Notes: generated by a model from the sequence alone, not told the origin. A DNA stretch of 64,000 bases from Saccharina japonica (GCA_008828725.1 MEHQ01000823.1:366339-430338), one strand, 5' to 3'; counted from the first letter of the stretch, positions 36,352-48,033 are shown. A program made the numbers and translations.

Positions 36352-37260
36352 ATGGCGGACTCTACGACCTCCGGGTACAACCGCATGCTGGAGAACGTCG
36401 GGAAATGCTCCGGACCGGATTTTCGCGAGTGGAGCCTCAAGCTTCGGCAAGGTATCATCCTCTACGCGCCGGAGCTCCTTCCTATCCTCGAGGCGAAGCG
36501 CGTCCTTCGGGCCCGGCGTCGACTCCGGAGGCAATCGCCGTCTGGGGATAAGGCCAACGGTCGCATGTTCTCCCTTTTCTTCTTCACGACCTCCGGGTCC
36601 GCACAACTGACAGTCCGCGCACACGAGGGAGGGGGGACCCGTCGTATGGGAGACGGAGCGGCGGCCTGGAGGGCTCTCAACGAGCGCTTTGACGCTCACA
36701 AACCAGGAAGCTCGGCGTGCCTGCCACAACGAGCTCTTCAACCTCCGGCATCTCACCGGTGNGGATCCCATCGACTTCTTCACCAAGCGTATGACCTGAA
36801 GGTCCGCCTCACAGGTGCTGGGGGAGGACGTCTCCGACAACGTCTTCCTTGGACATCATGTTCACGGGCCTCACCAAGGCCCCGGAGTTCAAATTCATCC
36901 GGGAAATGCACTACCGGGATGAGTTCACTACGGTGGACAAACTCAAACAGACGGCCAACCGGTTCTACATCGACCAGCAGGCGCGGAATGCTTCTGGGCC
37001 CGTGGTTGCGGGCGTGGAGCCGCGATGGTCGGCGTCCAGCACCGATCAGTGCCACCAGTGCAAGGAATACGGGCATTTCCAGCGCGATTGCCCCAAACAG
37101 GTGCAGAAGCAACGCCCTAAGCGGGGAAGAAGCACTGGAAGAAGGGCAAGAAGGGCGGCGGCGGCGGCGGTGGTCAACAAAAGTGGTGTTCGTACCACAA
37201 CACCACCTCGCATGCCGACTCGGAGTGCAACACGCAGAAGGAGCTGAAGGAGCTCAAAGG
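36352..37260 (+). pseudogene. gag of the copia element (frameshifted)
   Basis: Starts MADSTTSGYNRMLENVGKCS. Gag homology moves between frames: AWRALNERFDAH in one, DPIDFFTK near an N (36762) in another, and VDKLKQTANRFYIDQQAR plus a zinc knuckle C-x2-C-x4-H-x4-C (CHQCKEYGHFQRDC, 37050-37091) in a third. At least two frameshifts. A Lys/Arg-rich, Gly-rich tail follows. Confidence 0.82.
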
Positions 37261-37261
37261 G

Positions 37262-37740
37262 TTGGCAGCGAATCTGGCGATGCTGCAGACTGCAGTCCAA
37301 GCTAACCTTCCTTCGGGAACGCTCACCTGGCACAAGCACCGCCGACCGACACGTTCGGCTTCTCCTTTAACGCTTTGGGTGCCTCCTTGCCTAAGTGTTG
37401 GTTCGTCACCTACCGCTTCGGGTACACCTTCGGTGGCGTCCAACGCCAAACCGGCGGCGCCTTCGTCCGTTTCGTCAGAGACGCCAACAAAGAGCAACCA
37501 CTTATCTCAAGGTCTCTTTGGTGCGTTCATGGCAGACTCCTGCGGATGCGTCTCAGGAGCCTTTCCGTTTGACGGGTCATCTCTTCTGCTGTTGGTTGAC
37601 AGTGGAGCGAGCGACAACTACCTCGACCCTGCGCTCACACCTGGGTTGCGGGCCTACATGAGTGACGTCCAGGACCTTCGGGTCCCTCACACGATCGTCG
37701 CCGCTGGCCAGCACCTACTATCAAGGCGTTGCTACGGTTA
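37262..37740 (+). pseudogene. protease domain of the copia element
   Basis: Contains LLLLVDSGASDNYLDP (about 37585-37630), the DSGA active-site motif of retroviral-type aspartic proteases in copia pol, after a Ser/Thr/Pro-rich stretch. The frame is interrupted before integrase; N at 37763. Confidence 0.85.
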
Positions 37741-38894
37741 CCATCTCTGGCACTGTCAAAGANGACGGATGGGAACGACCTGCCCGTCTCCGTTCGCGCC
37801 ATCTTGGTACCAGGGTTGGGGACCAACCTGTTCTCCGTGTCTGAGGCAATGCTGAAAGGGGTGGCGACGATATTCCACCCGGAGAACCCCAGGTTGGAGT
37901 CAGAAAAGGTGAAGGTTCCGATGCAGAACCTGGGAGTGGCCGCCGCGACGGGTAAGCTCATGTACACCATTCTGCCGAAGCTTGGGGGTGGTACTGAGGG
38001 CCAGCAGGTCCCCGGATGCGCCCCTGTCGGCTTGGCCTTGCGGACGGAAACGGCTGATCTCTGGCACCGGCGAATGGGGCATCTCAACCGGAAGAGCATG
38101 GATGTCCTGCGGAGGCAGCTGGAGAATGGCGTCGACTACGCTGGTGACGTGCAGGACTGCGGTCCTTGCCCTCTTGGGAAGAGCGCACAACAGCCTCACC
38201 CTAAGCAGGCCACCTACAACGTCAAACGCCCTTTCCAGACCGTGCTCGTCGACACCCTCGGCCCGTTCTCACCTCTGGCACTGGGAAACTACAGGTACGC
38301 CACCAAATTTGTCGACCTACATACCAAGTGGAAGGAGGTGGTTCTCATGAAGGACAAAACTTGCTCCGTCGACTCCCTCGCGTTGTTCAACAGAGGTACC
38401 GTAACCCCTACCGGAGAGCGCATTCAGTGTGTCCGGGGCGACCAGGGGACCGAGTTTACGAGTGCGGATTTCCGTCAGTACTGCCTCGACAACGGTATCA
38501 AGCTGGAGTTCGCCTCGCCGAATACCCCTCAGCAGATTGGAGCGAACGAGCGTGCAGGCCGAACGATCCTAAACATTGTGCGTTGTCTATTCGCTGACTC
38601 TAACCTACCGAAGTTCCTTTGGGGAGAGCTGCTGAACACTGNCGGTCTACCTGAGCAATCGCTCTCCGCACGCGGCTCTCAACAACGGGACGCCGTACAA
38701 AGCGCTCTACGGCAAGGATGCCTTCCTCGGGGACCTTCGGGTTATCGGGTGCAGGGCGTTCGTGCACGAAGAGACTTTCATCAAGAAGCTGGAGAGTCGT
38801 GCTTGGGAAGGGCGGCTTGTCGGATACAGCATGGACAGCAAGTCGTACCGAGTCTACAACTCTCAAACGCGTCGCGTACGGGAAAGCCGCAACG
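37741..38894 (+). pseudogene. integrase of the copia element
   Basis: Zinc-binding HHCC part: LWHRRMGHLNRKSM … DCGPCPLGK. Catalytic core: VLVDTLGPFS (first D), CVRGDQGTEFTS (second D) and GANERAGRTILN (E). The frame changes after an N at 38642. Coding stops at the inversion breakpoint (38894); its continuation lies on the other strand at 35110 and below. Confidence 0.92.
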
Positions 38895-38960
38895 GCACCT
38901 CCTAGAGACAACCAGGAAAGCTAAGAGCCGAGGCTATCCAGAGAGATCCATCCTAGAGAC
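38861..38960. repeat. inversion breakpoint, right (A + B duplicated blocks)
   Basis: Block A (38861-38894, end of the integrase part) is followed by inverted LTR block B (38894-38960), overlapping by a single base. Confidence 0.9.
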
Positions 38961-39188
38961 GACCAGGAAAGCTAAGAGCCGAGGCTATCCAGAGAGATCC
39001 ACATGGAAGAGTAAAGGATACGATCCTACGACTAGAGAAGGCTACGATCCTACGAGTAGAGAAGGCTACAGCAGTAATTCCTCCGCATACATATGCGTTA
39101 CTCACGAACCGAAACATACGATGTACAAGAGCAGTACTACTGAGCATTGACTCATATTGGCTACGTATGTGCTAATATTTCCATAACA
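38894..39188 (-). repeat. 5' LTR, proximal part
   Basis: Minus-strand TGTTATGGAAATATTAGCAC … TAGGAGGTGCC. It carries an extra 24-bp tandem copy (GGCTACGATCCTACGACTAG) not in the 3' LTR. The LTR continues, inverted, at 35116-35396. Confidence 0.9.
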
Positions 39189-39193
39189 CCAGA
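39189..39193 (+). repeat. target-site duplication, right (CCAGA)
   Basis: CCAGA directly after CCATAACA. Pairs with 32748-32752. Confidence 0.85.
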
Positions 39194-39395
39194 TGCACAA
39201 GCTTTTGAGTGCGGGTGCGTAGTCACACCACAACAACCCCGAGCAGCAGACTACATAACCAGCAGCAGTAGCTTTGTCTCTGTGGATTCGAGCCCTCGCG
39301 GTTACCTGCAGCAGCGAGCAAACAGCAAACCCCGTACTTGCAGTACGAGTACGAGTGCAGAACGGGTTTTTCTTCAGATCTCACACAGAAAAATA

Positions 39396-39471
39396 TGCCA
39401 CACTCTGTCCGCAAATATAAGAGATTTTAATACTCATAATAATACTTAAACAGTCCCTATAATTCCGGACA
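39396..39471. mobile_element. R4 MITE copy (Stowaway-like)
   Basis: Left CACTCTGTCCGCAAATATAA and right CTATAATTCCGGACAAAGGG form terminal inverted repeats. The termini resemble Stowaway/mariner MITEs (…TCCGTCCCAAAATATAAGG). Immediately followed by a second copy. Confidence 0.7.
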
Positions 39472-39487
39472 AAGGGGTACACAGCAC

Positions 39488-39578
39488 TACCGCTCTGTCC
39501 GGAAATGTAAGAAGTTATTGTGGTACCAGTACTCGTATTAATACTCATACGGTCCTTACATTTTCGGATAAAAAGGTA
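39488..39578. mobile_element. R4 MITE copy (Stowaway-like)
   Basis: TA|CCGCTCTGTCCGGAAATGTA … TACATTTTCGGATAAAAAGG|TA, about 90 bp with a TA flank at both ends. The interior is palindromic (GAGTATTAATAC-type). Confidence 0.78.
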
Positions 39579-39849
39579 TTGCGACGTGAAAAATCAAGTC
39601 AAACCGAATTCTAAAACCAAGTCAAATGAACTCTCCCTTAGGAAAACATCCCAATAATTTAAGGTCCTATAAAATGATCCTCAGGTATAGGATCGGAGCC
39701 AAATACTGCGATTACGCTAAAATACCCCAATTATACTTCCAGGTAACTGGAGCATCTGTGAATTTTGAAATGATGCTATAAACGCCAGTCACATGCTCCC
39801 AGAGCCTGGGAGGAATGACGGCCGAGTCTTCAAAATGATGCAAAGATGC

Positions 39850-40500
39850 TACTTGACACTCCGAGTATACTCCGAGTATCGGGTACATTTCGTACTCCGA
39901 GTATACTTAAGAGTATTAGAGTAAAGTACTGGCGGCCTGAATATACTCGGAGTACTTGGAGTATGAGCAGTACCGAAGCTCCAAATACTCGGAGTAATAC
40001 AAGGAATACCCGCAGTATCGGACCCGGAAATAGTCTGAGTACAAGCTATTAGGGATGTAGTTGTAGCGTGTGTATCAGCAAGAAGACCTGCTGTTGTTAC
40101 ATACTGGCTGTTATCTCCTAGATGAGTAATGCCTACTGTGCACAAGACGAGCTACTAAGTAGCAGATGACCCTGTGTTATCCAGCAGCGACTCTATGATA
40201 CCGAATACTGCTATAATAGGTGTAATCTCTAACACAAGCAGTATCGAGAGTGTTCATACCCGAAATACTCCGAGTACGAGCAGTATCCCGGAGTGTCGAA
40301 CCCCGACATACCCCGAGTACACGAAGTATACCTACCTGAAGTATTTTATCTCCAATACTCGTTACTTGACTCCAAGGTACTCGGAGGATCTGTGGAAAGC
40401 TTTTACGAAAGGGTGTTATACATTGAAGACGCGGGCCTTTTTACGAGCATACGGTATACCACAGGTATACGCACTATTAATATATGAGGTGTATCCCGGC
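39850..40500 (+). repeat. palindromic decamer-rich region (TACTCCGAGTA)
   Basis: ACTCCGAGTA and its reverse complement TACTCGGAGT recur irregularly at least ten times (39858, 39868, 39893, 39945, 39952, 40267 and others). No fixed period. No gene seen. Confidence 0.75.
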
Positions 40501-40549
40501 TAATAATAGTACCCGTCACACACAGATACGTGGATAATTCTGAAAGTGA

Positions 40550-41770
40550 ACACGCAAACCCATCGCGGGTAACCCGGGTTTTCCGACGAAATCAAACGGG
40601 TGTTCAACGAGTACTCGGGTAAACCCGGATACCCGGACAACCCGTATTCGGTTTCGGTCACCAAGGGGTGCCACACGCGGATGACACTGTGCGTACTGCG
40701 ATTAATGTCGAGACGGCAACTATAACCATCAAGCAACGAACTGTAACAGAGCGGCGGGTATTCGATAATCTATCCACCTGTAATGCCGTTACTTAGTCGT
40801 ACGCTGATACCCACACCCTATGCCCTTGAACTGAGAGCACATACATTCCGGTAGCGAAAGATAGATTGATTGGCAGTACGTGTGCCATCATAGTACTACT
40901 GCACTGCAGTAGGTGTGGCGTTCCTAGGTCTCCATGTCGGGCAGGTGTCATGACTCGAGGAACACAGATGCATGCCTATACGATACATCGGTAGTATACT
41001 CAAAGGGTATCGAAGTTATCAACATAACGGGCAGGCATATGCAAAATAACAGTAGTAGCGGAAACACGGAAACTCTCTTTGAAAACCGTACTAAACGCAC
41101 GCATAATCTTGGAATATTCAGCTCTGAAAAGTGATACCCGTGGGCACACCCCCCCCCGTTCTCTGTCGACTTGAAATGTTTCTAAATATTTTGTGAGGGG
41201 GGACATGCCACACATACCGGTACCCGGGTACTCGAACCCGCCGAGTACCCGGGGTCTCTAGAATATTGTGATGGGGGACATGCCAAACATACGGGTACCC
41301 GGGTACTCGAACCCGCCGAGTACCCGGGTTTTGGTCACCCCCAAAACCTGCGGGTTTCAAGTCAAACCCGAACCCGTCACGTGCGGGTACGGGTACCCGG
41401 GTTTCGGTCATCCGGGGTACACCTCTAATATGCACTATTGTTACCCGACGAGTACCCGTCTTAACTAATTTTGAGAAAAGAAGACCCGGACACTCGCGAG
41501 TATTTACGGCCATTTTGGGCGGGTACTCGGGTACCTGTTTAACGGCGGGTACCCGTTTAACACCAGGGTATACTCGTCTAACAGCCGGGTGCCCGGGAAC
41601 CCGGGCCCCAAATACTCGGCGAGTATGAAGTGTTACTCGTACCCGTGACGGGTGTTAGCAAGTCGGTTAATACTCGCGAGTACCCGGGTAATTGGCCAAA
41701 GGAAAACACCTCCAATATGCACCGATACTCTCGACTGCACCAGGTAACAAAATACCCGGGGCGTGGACAC
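40550..41770 (+). repeat. CGGGTACCCG-type palindromic low-complexity region
   Basis: Dense short palindromes such as GGGTACCCGGGTACTCG. The segment GGGGGACATGCCACACATAC … CCGAGTACCCGGG occurs twice in tandem (about 41198 and 41271). Between about 40740 and 41190 there is ordinary sequence without a gene. Confidence 0.75.
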
Positions 41771-42599
41771 TTACTTCCCCCCCAACTTCCACAGCCCGAG
41801 ATCATCGTCATCGTGGGTACTGGACGCCCCGTTTCCCACACCCACTGGATGGGGGTTGGATAAATGACGAACATAGCCTCCACCTGTGGCCGCGGCTGGC
41901 TGTGCTGTGCATTTTGCGCCCCTCTACTACAGTATATAGGGGTGACAGCGCAAGTTTTTACCTCGGACATCTCGTACTCGACGATATGTCGTCAACCATC
42001 GCTTCGGACACCAAGCTGCATGTAAGCCACGATACCTGTACTTTTTAGGCCTGAGCGTGCAAAGCCTACCAGGCTCGTACACACTGCTTTGATGGAGGAA
42101 GTAAAGGGACGGATGGAGCAAGGGACAGACGAAGGAAGGCAGGGGAGGTTAAGGAAGAGAGGACGGTACAATGTACAGAGAGGAGATACATGACAGCTAG
42201 AAGAGGTTGTGTTGTACCCTGGTATGAATTGCACGTAGGCGTACGCGCAAGCCTACTTATATGATGGAGTAGAGATAGAGTATATCAACCGGGGCAGGCT
42301 TATATTGCCTGCGTACGAAGTCGGTGCCAATCGTTGTAGCACGCAAGGGGTGACTACAACAAAATGTTCGAACAACTGGTGCGCGGTGCACTACTCACTG
42401 TATGCACGTATGCGTTTGTACGTGTACTCTGTACGGATGTTCTGGAGAGATTAACCGAAAGTGGCGTACTGCTCTGCACTGCTTGCTTTACAAGCATGGG
42501 TCACAGGTTCTCATGTGGGTACGAGTATTATCAAATGTCGCCAAAGCCGATATTTCACGGAACTCGCCAGTTCCCCGAGGTCATATTGTGACACGGATC

Positions 42600-43510
42600 T
42601 ACATTATTTGGCTTTTTCGTGGCCCTGTTCGCGGTACGTGTCGCGGCATGTCGCGAACCGTGCCGCGACCTTTCGCGGCATGTCGCGAGATGCCGCGACA
42701 CTTTGGCGCCGTCGCGGATTGCGCCACGGCTCTTTCGGTGGCAGTGGTCGCGGCACTCGCCGCGGCATACCACGGCCAGCGCCAGGGCAACTCTCAGGAC
42801 ATGCGCCGCGGAAAGTACCTTGACACGTGTCACGACAAGGGTCGCGGCTAGTGTCGCGACAGGTTTCGCGTCAAATGTCGCGGCGTGTGTCGCGGTGTGT
42901 GTCGCAGCGTGTGTCGCGGCGTATGTCGCGGCATGCCCCGTGGCAAGCCCCACGTGTGTCGCGACAGTTGTTGCGGCGTGTGTTTGAAAAAATGTCGCGG
43001 CGTGAGTCGCGGCCGCGCTTGTCGAGGCGTGTATCGCGGCGTTAGGGTTGGGGTTAGGGTTAGGGTTAGGGTTAGGGCTAGAAAATTCACCGCGACACAC
43101 GCCGTGGGGCTTGCCGCGGGGCTTGCCGCGACACACGCCGCGACACACGCCGCGGGGCTTGCCGCGATAAAGACCGCGACACACACCATGGCACTCGCCG
43201 CGACACTCGCCGCGGTGCTTACCGCGGTGCTTGCCGCGGTGCTTTCCGCGACACACGCCTCGACACACGCCGCGGGCATGGCCGTGAGTCGTGCCGCGGG
43301 TGGTGTAGTGGGGCTTGCCGCGGACCGTACCATGTAACGTATCGTGGCATGTGGTGGAAGGTATCGCGTGTCGTGGCGTGGCGTGGAAACTGTCGTGACG
43401 CGTGTCGCGGCCCTGGGACATGTCGTGGCACTGTCCGCGTCAGGTCGCGGCACGTCACGGAGGCTGCCGCGACGTGTCGCGACATGCCGCGGACAGTGCC
43501 ACAAAAAAGT
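42600..43510. repeat. GC-rich array, inverted around a telomeric tract
   Basis: Left part (about 42625-43040): many degenerate copies of TGTCGCGGCRTG on the plus strand. Right part (about 43085-43320): the same unit on the minus strand (CGCCGCGACACACGCCG). From about 43340 to 43505 the plus orientation returns. Long open frames on both strands (for example 42555-43421) arise from the repeats and are not genes. Confidence 0.88.
43041..43079 (+). repeat. interstitial telomeric repeat (TTAGGG)n
   Basis: About six units of GTTAGG in one orientation with one TTGGGG variant. It lies exactly where the flanking GC-rich repeat switches orientation. TTAGGG is the telomere unit of many eukaryotes, including brown algae. 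Confidence 0.92.
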
Positions 43511-43659
43511 CAAATCATGTGCATCCCTCTACGAGCGGAGCTGTGGCCGTGCCGCGCTTGCCCTGCGTTTCCCATAGCAGTATGTACCGTACAGTACTTG
43601 ATATATGGTAACACTCGTATGATGTGATGTGCCACTCTGAACGGAAATGTCAGGACTAC

Positions 43660-44640
43660 CGTGCGGGCCGGTATCGACCCGGGGCATGCATGTCCGTTCT
43701 TGTCCCCGGGTTGGTGGATTGTGATTATGATCCGGGAATGAGAATTTATCACCCCCGGGTGCAGCGGGACCTCGACCACGAACTCCACCCAAATCGCCAG
43801 CAATCAACCAGTGTGGGGGTGTGAGGTTTCCAAACCTGCGGGTGGCATCGGCCCGGGGGGACTCCGTTTTATTCCGGGGTTGTTGGAGTTGGAGTTGACA
43901 CAGTTGCGGACGTACAGGCTGGTTTATGACCAGGGGATGGGAACTTGTCGTCCCGGGGTGCGGCGAGACCTCGACGTTGTCCCGAGTGGAAGGTCACGCC
44001 GCGCGCTGGCTGCACGAGTCCCAGGTGAATCAGCAATCAGGCAATGGGAGTCGTTTTTTCCCCCGCAACGTGCGATAAGGTATATCGACCGGAGGAAGTC
44101 CGGTTTCGTCCCCGGGTTTTTGGATTTTTGTAGATGTATGGGAGGATTTATACCTATTAAGGATAATAGCTTATCGTTCCCGGGTGCAGCGAGACCCCGA
44201 CGCATTGCCCCGAGGGGAAATTCTCGCCGCGCGCTGGCTCCATGTGCCCGAGCCAAACATAAACCTTTGGGGTGTGGGTCTCCACACCTTGCGCGGCAGC
44301 ATCGACCCGGGGATGTCCGTTTTCGTTCCCGCGCTGTTGGAGTTGTAGATGAACGGAGGGATTTATGATCAGGGGATGGTACCCTATCGTCCCCAGGCAC
44401 CGTTGGCTCCATGAGCCTCAGCCAATCAGTGATCCGCCGATTATTTGTTCCATCCGCATCTTTTGCGGGGTGGTGTCCACCCGAGGGTTCGCTGTTTTTG
44501 TCCTGGGTTGGTCGGATTCTTAGGGATATGGAGGCTGTTTTACTCCGGGGATAGGACCCTATCCCCCTCAGGTGTGGCAGAACTTCTTCATATGGCTTTA
44601 TTCGCCAATCTCTTGGAAAGAGCCAGCGGCCTCTGGCATG
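43660..44640 (+). repeat. diverged tandem array (about 170-240 bp units, 5 copies)
   Basis: Each unit has a core like CCCCGGGTTGGTGGATT, then ATTTATGAYCAGGGGATG, then GCAGCGAGACCTCGAC and CGCCGCGCGCTGGCT (cores near 43703, 43872, 44111, 44327, 44501). Open frames on both strands (43811-44368 +, 44655-43924 -) follow the array and look like by-products. Confidence 0.75.
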
Positions 44641-45736
44641 GATCTGAGCAACCAATCACCTGCCAGCAGAATTGTAATTTAAAGCCGCAAGTCAGCAGCT
44701 AGGCTAGCTAGATAGCTGTCAGAACTGCTGCCTCGGGATTGCGTGTGCACCGGTGACGGCTCGGCGCGGCATATGGGGTTCGGCGTTCTGCTGGATGTAC
44801 CTCCACGACGTTGCACTCAATTGACAAGAGTCACCAGCTACTCGAAGATGACCTCTAGGTCTTGCTCCCCTAACAAAGCCAGCGCTCCTTCCAGTGGTAC
44901 CACACATATTGAAAGGGGAATTTCATGCGCCCCGTCATGTTCTGGCCTACAACTACAACCTTTGTGGTGAAGAGCCTCTCGCAAAGAATGGGACAACCTA
45001 CTACTCTGCACATAGTAGGCTCATTGCACACGAAATGGCGGGTTGGGTGTGCGCTTTGGGAGAATAGCTGCGCGATCGCGTTTTCCGGAAACCGAAGTCG
45101 TGAGACAATTAATTGTACCCAAACCATTGAAGGCAGACCGCCCTGACTGCGTGAAAAGAAGGTTATTGATATTCTCGAAGGTATAGTCGCGGCGGGGTCT
45201 GCTAATGGATGGAAAAATATCGAGTGCGAATAGACAAAACAATCAACGCGCGTGCATAGGCGGTTTCATCTGGAACCGGTGCTGGCACCGCTCAAGGTTA
45301 TACCCCCGGTATACGTACGACGCGTGATACGGCCGCCGTAGCAAACCTAAACGTACCTATTATTTGTTTTTAGATTTTATTATTTGCCTTCCGACAATGT
45401 GCAGGGCATTATTCATTCAGAATGGAAAAGCTGACACAATTCGTGGAATACCACCAAATCTCATCCAATCAATTATCCTCCCCTGCGTGTACTCAATTGA
45501 ATACGCTATAGTTTTTTTTTGTGGCTACTCACACCACTCGAGGACATCTCTACGCCTCGACCGCAACGACCGACATCGAGAAAATAGACAAAACGTGCAA
45601 CGCGGTGAACAACCCCAAATACCACTTTATGCGTATACCACGAACACTACAATATACAGACAGCAATGTGTATCCCGCTGAGGATATCGTAACACAGGTA
45701 TCATAACTGGGTAAAGAGGGGGGTATACTGCAGTAT

Positions 45737-45895
45737 AGTACAGGACACTTAACAAAAAAGCCAGGCATAGATTTAGAGGAAAATAAGAAATTCAGCAGTC
45801 GTTATCTTGGAATTAGTGCAGAACCGCCCCCCTCGCAAATAAGAAGTCCAGCCTGGGCTATTTTTCCAGTTTCTTATTTTGGTTGTCCTGTACTA
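45737..45895. mobile_element. R3 MITE copy
   Basis: AGTACAGGACACTTAACAAA at the left, TTCTTATTTTGGTTGTCCTG plus TACT at the right. Interior ATAAGAAATTCAGCAGTCGT and GTCCAGCCTGGGCTATT as in the other copies. Confidence 0.85.
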
Positions 45896-46426
45896 CTGCA
45901 TACTTTTGGCTGCTCTATAGTACGTATATATGGGGCTTGTGTGGTGTCAACTGGTTCGCATGGCAGCGACAATACCTGACAATCTCAGAAGGCGACGATG
46001 ACGCTGACGCAAGCAGCACCATGCTTTTACCGTCGAGTTCCAGAGCACAGCGAGCGGTTTGTCATGTGATTTTATTTTCTACTCTGTGCAAGGAAACCAT
46101 AAACGGGGTTGCACCTACTCTTTCTTTGCTACATACGATAGGAGAGTCGGCTGCATGTATGTGTCTTCGAGACTCCTTGCTTGTGTGACGCGCTCTACTG
46201 CCTGTATTCCACCCCGCCGAACAAAACAGCGCTGGAAACGTTCGATATAAGCCAATAAAAGGCTGATTCACAATTCCACACGTAAATGGCCACATATTAT
46301 ATATCGTTTCATACACGTGCGATATTAAGAAGTTCCTCCGTTGCCATGGTTGAGAATCCCCGTCGGCGGGGAAAAATTCGGAGCAAACACGCACAACAAC
46401 CTTAATGCGCGGTGTCCAAAACATCA

Positions 46427-46509
46427 TACCACTTTGTTCAGAAATATAAGGAGCATTTTTATTGAATATTAATGTACAAAAAGTGCTTATATTTATGGAC
46501 ATAGTGGTA
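46427..46509. mobile_element. R4 MITE copy (83 bp, Stowaway-like)
   Basis: TA|CCACTTTGTTCAGAAATATA … TATATTTATGGACATAGTGG|TA: nearly the whole element is an inverted repeat, with TA at each end. Confidence 0.82.
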
Positions 46510-47810
46510 TAATATGGCAAACGATTACGCGCTTCCACGACTCGTAGGAATGGTGTTTGGGGAATGGTGGTTGGAGGCGGAAACGAGCTCGTGGTACTGT
46601 CCAAATAAGAAACATGAGCTTCTTGTATAATAGTTGACACGACTTCGTTACCGTGTGATGAGTGACCCCACGTTATGAAACACCGTAGTAGATAGGTGGG
46701 GGGGGGTGGTGGTGAAACGGGAGGTATGATGTATGTTACAGGCGTGCGTCGTCCTTATGGGTTGATGAACCACATATTATGATTTTCCTTGTTTTTTGTT
46801 GTTTCTCTCCTTCGTTTTCCCATGCAACACGTTGAGATAACTGCTGTTACAAGACAAGAAGGATGGAGCCACCCCGAACGCTGAGTTCTTGTTTTTCGCT
46901 GAGTGGCTGAGAAGTAAACCCCCCGTTACTTTTAGTCGGTACCACGCGCATTCGTTTCGCGAGGGTCGCTGCAACCCTCCAAATAATTTGTACCTGGTAG
47001 ACCTACAGAACTGCAGTATGCGTACCCTGGGCCAAGGATTCGTGTACATTATTGCGAGTGTTACGGAATACATAAAACACACCGTCTGTATGGTATTATT
47101 TGTCAGGGGTGTCTTTTTTTCGCATCGGGGCTGTGCACTCTGCTTTCGGTATTTGGTTTTGGTAGAATACCCATTTATCGTGGCGAACATTCCAAGCAGC
47201 ATCCAGTACATATGGGTCAGCAGAAATATGGCGCTGGAATTAATTCGTACCCGTGTTCGATAGACAGGTGGGACATATGCGTCCTCGGGCTGGCGCTACC
47301 GTGGCGGAGCTACGCCAACTTTCACTACCGCGCGTTTAGGCCGCACTCGAGAGAGTGGCTCTGTGCCTCGAATAAAAAGGCACCACCTTGTTGTTGTTGG
47401 CGCGGCGCAATACGCAAAAACATAACGGTGTATATCGCGAAGCCACAACAACTTGAATCGCGAAGCCACAACAACTTGAAATATTTGACATTACATGTAC
47501 AAAAATAGGGTGGTATCTCGGCGGAGTGGCGCTGAGCGGATGAAAAAACATACTTATACGCGACGCCCCCGACGTACGCAGCAGGACGCCTGGCCCGTTT
47601 AGGATGAGAGACGCTCTTTTCCGCCTCGGCTGTAAGGGTGTGTGATTTCGACAGGATCATCCTACTGTAGTACGAGTATCAAGAACCAGGACCGCCACTG
47701 CTTGTACTGCTGTCGATGGATAGACGTAGTAATCAGTTAAATGTCATGACACGCACGCACGCACGCACTACACCTGTTAATTAATGTTCAGTTGGTTGAT
47801 GTTGTTGACT

Positions 47811-48033
47811 TGTTGCGCCGCAGGTGCCCAGGTCGACTGTAACTCCGAGTGTGGACGGAAGGCGGAACGAGGCCTCGAGCGGTGGGGCCACCCTTAACGC
47901 GACGAACATCTCCTTCGTATCGGACGACAAGCTTTTCATGGAGAATAACGTGGCTATTCATTGTGAGGTGGTCAGTCCGGCCGCAGCACTTATCATACAC
48001 AATCCGTCCGAGGACGATTTTTCACTACCCTGA
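47811..48033 (+). CDS. possible exon of unknown gene
   Basis: T-rich tract and acceptor-like GCGCCGCAG, then an open frame to a TGA at 48033 encoding a polar segment (SGGATLNATNISFVSDDKLF …HNPSEDDFSLP). No partner exon or family recognised. Confidence 0.25.

Larger units (their letters stand above)
32753..39188 (-). mobile_element. Ty1/copia-type LTR retrotransposon with internal inversion (degenerate)
   Basis: A single insertion: the 5-bp duplication CCAGA lies immediately outside both ends (32748-32752 and 39189-39193). On the minus strand the 5' LTR starts TGTTATGG at 39188, and the 3' LTR (33233 to 32753) is preceded by the polypurine tract GAGGGGGAG. The block 35116-38894 (rest of 5' LTR, primer site, gag, protease, integrase) is reversed relative to the ends. 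Order gag-PR-INT then RT-RNase H defines copia. The RT core is deleted: after an RT start like GRRRINSKWVF (about 34240) the sequence passes directly to RNase H-like remnants. Frameshifts in gag and four single N also occur. Not self-sufficient. Confidence 0.93.

Noticed and set aside
42555-43421. 288-codon open frame (-) and others in the same place
   Set aside because: Runs through a GC-rich tandem array and telomeric repeats; the encoded repeats are simple consequences of the DNA units.
43811-44655. 185- and 243-codon open frames on opposite strands
   Set aside because: Both strands open across diverged tandem repeats; no domain resemblance.
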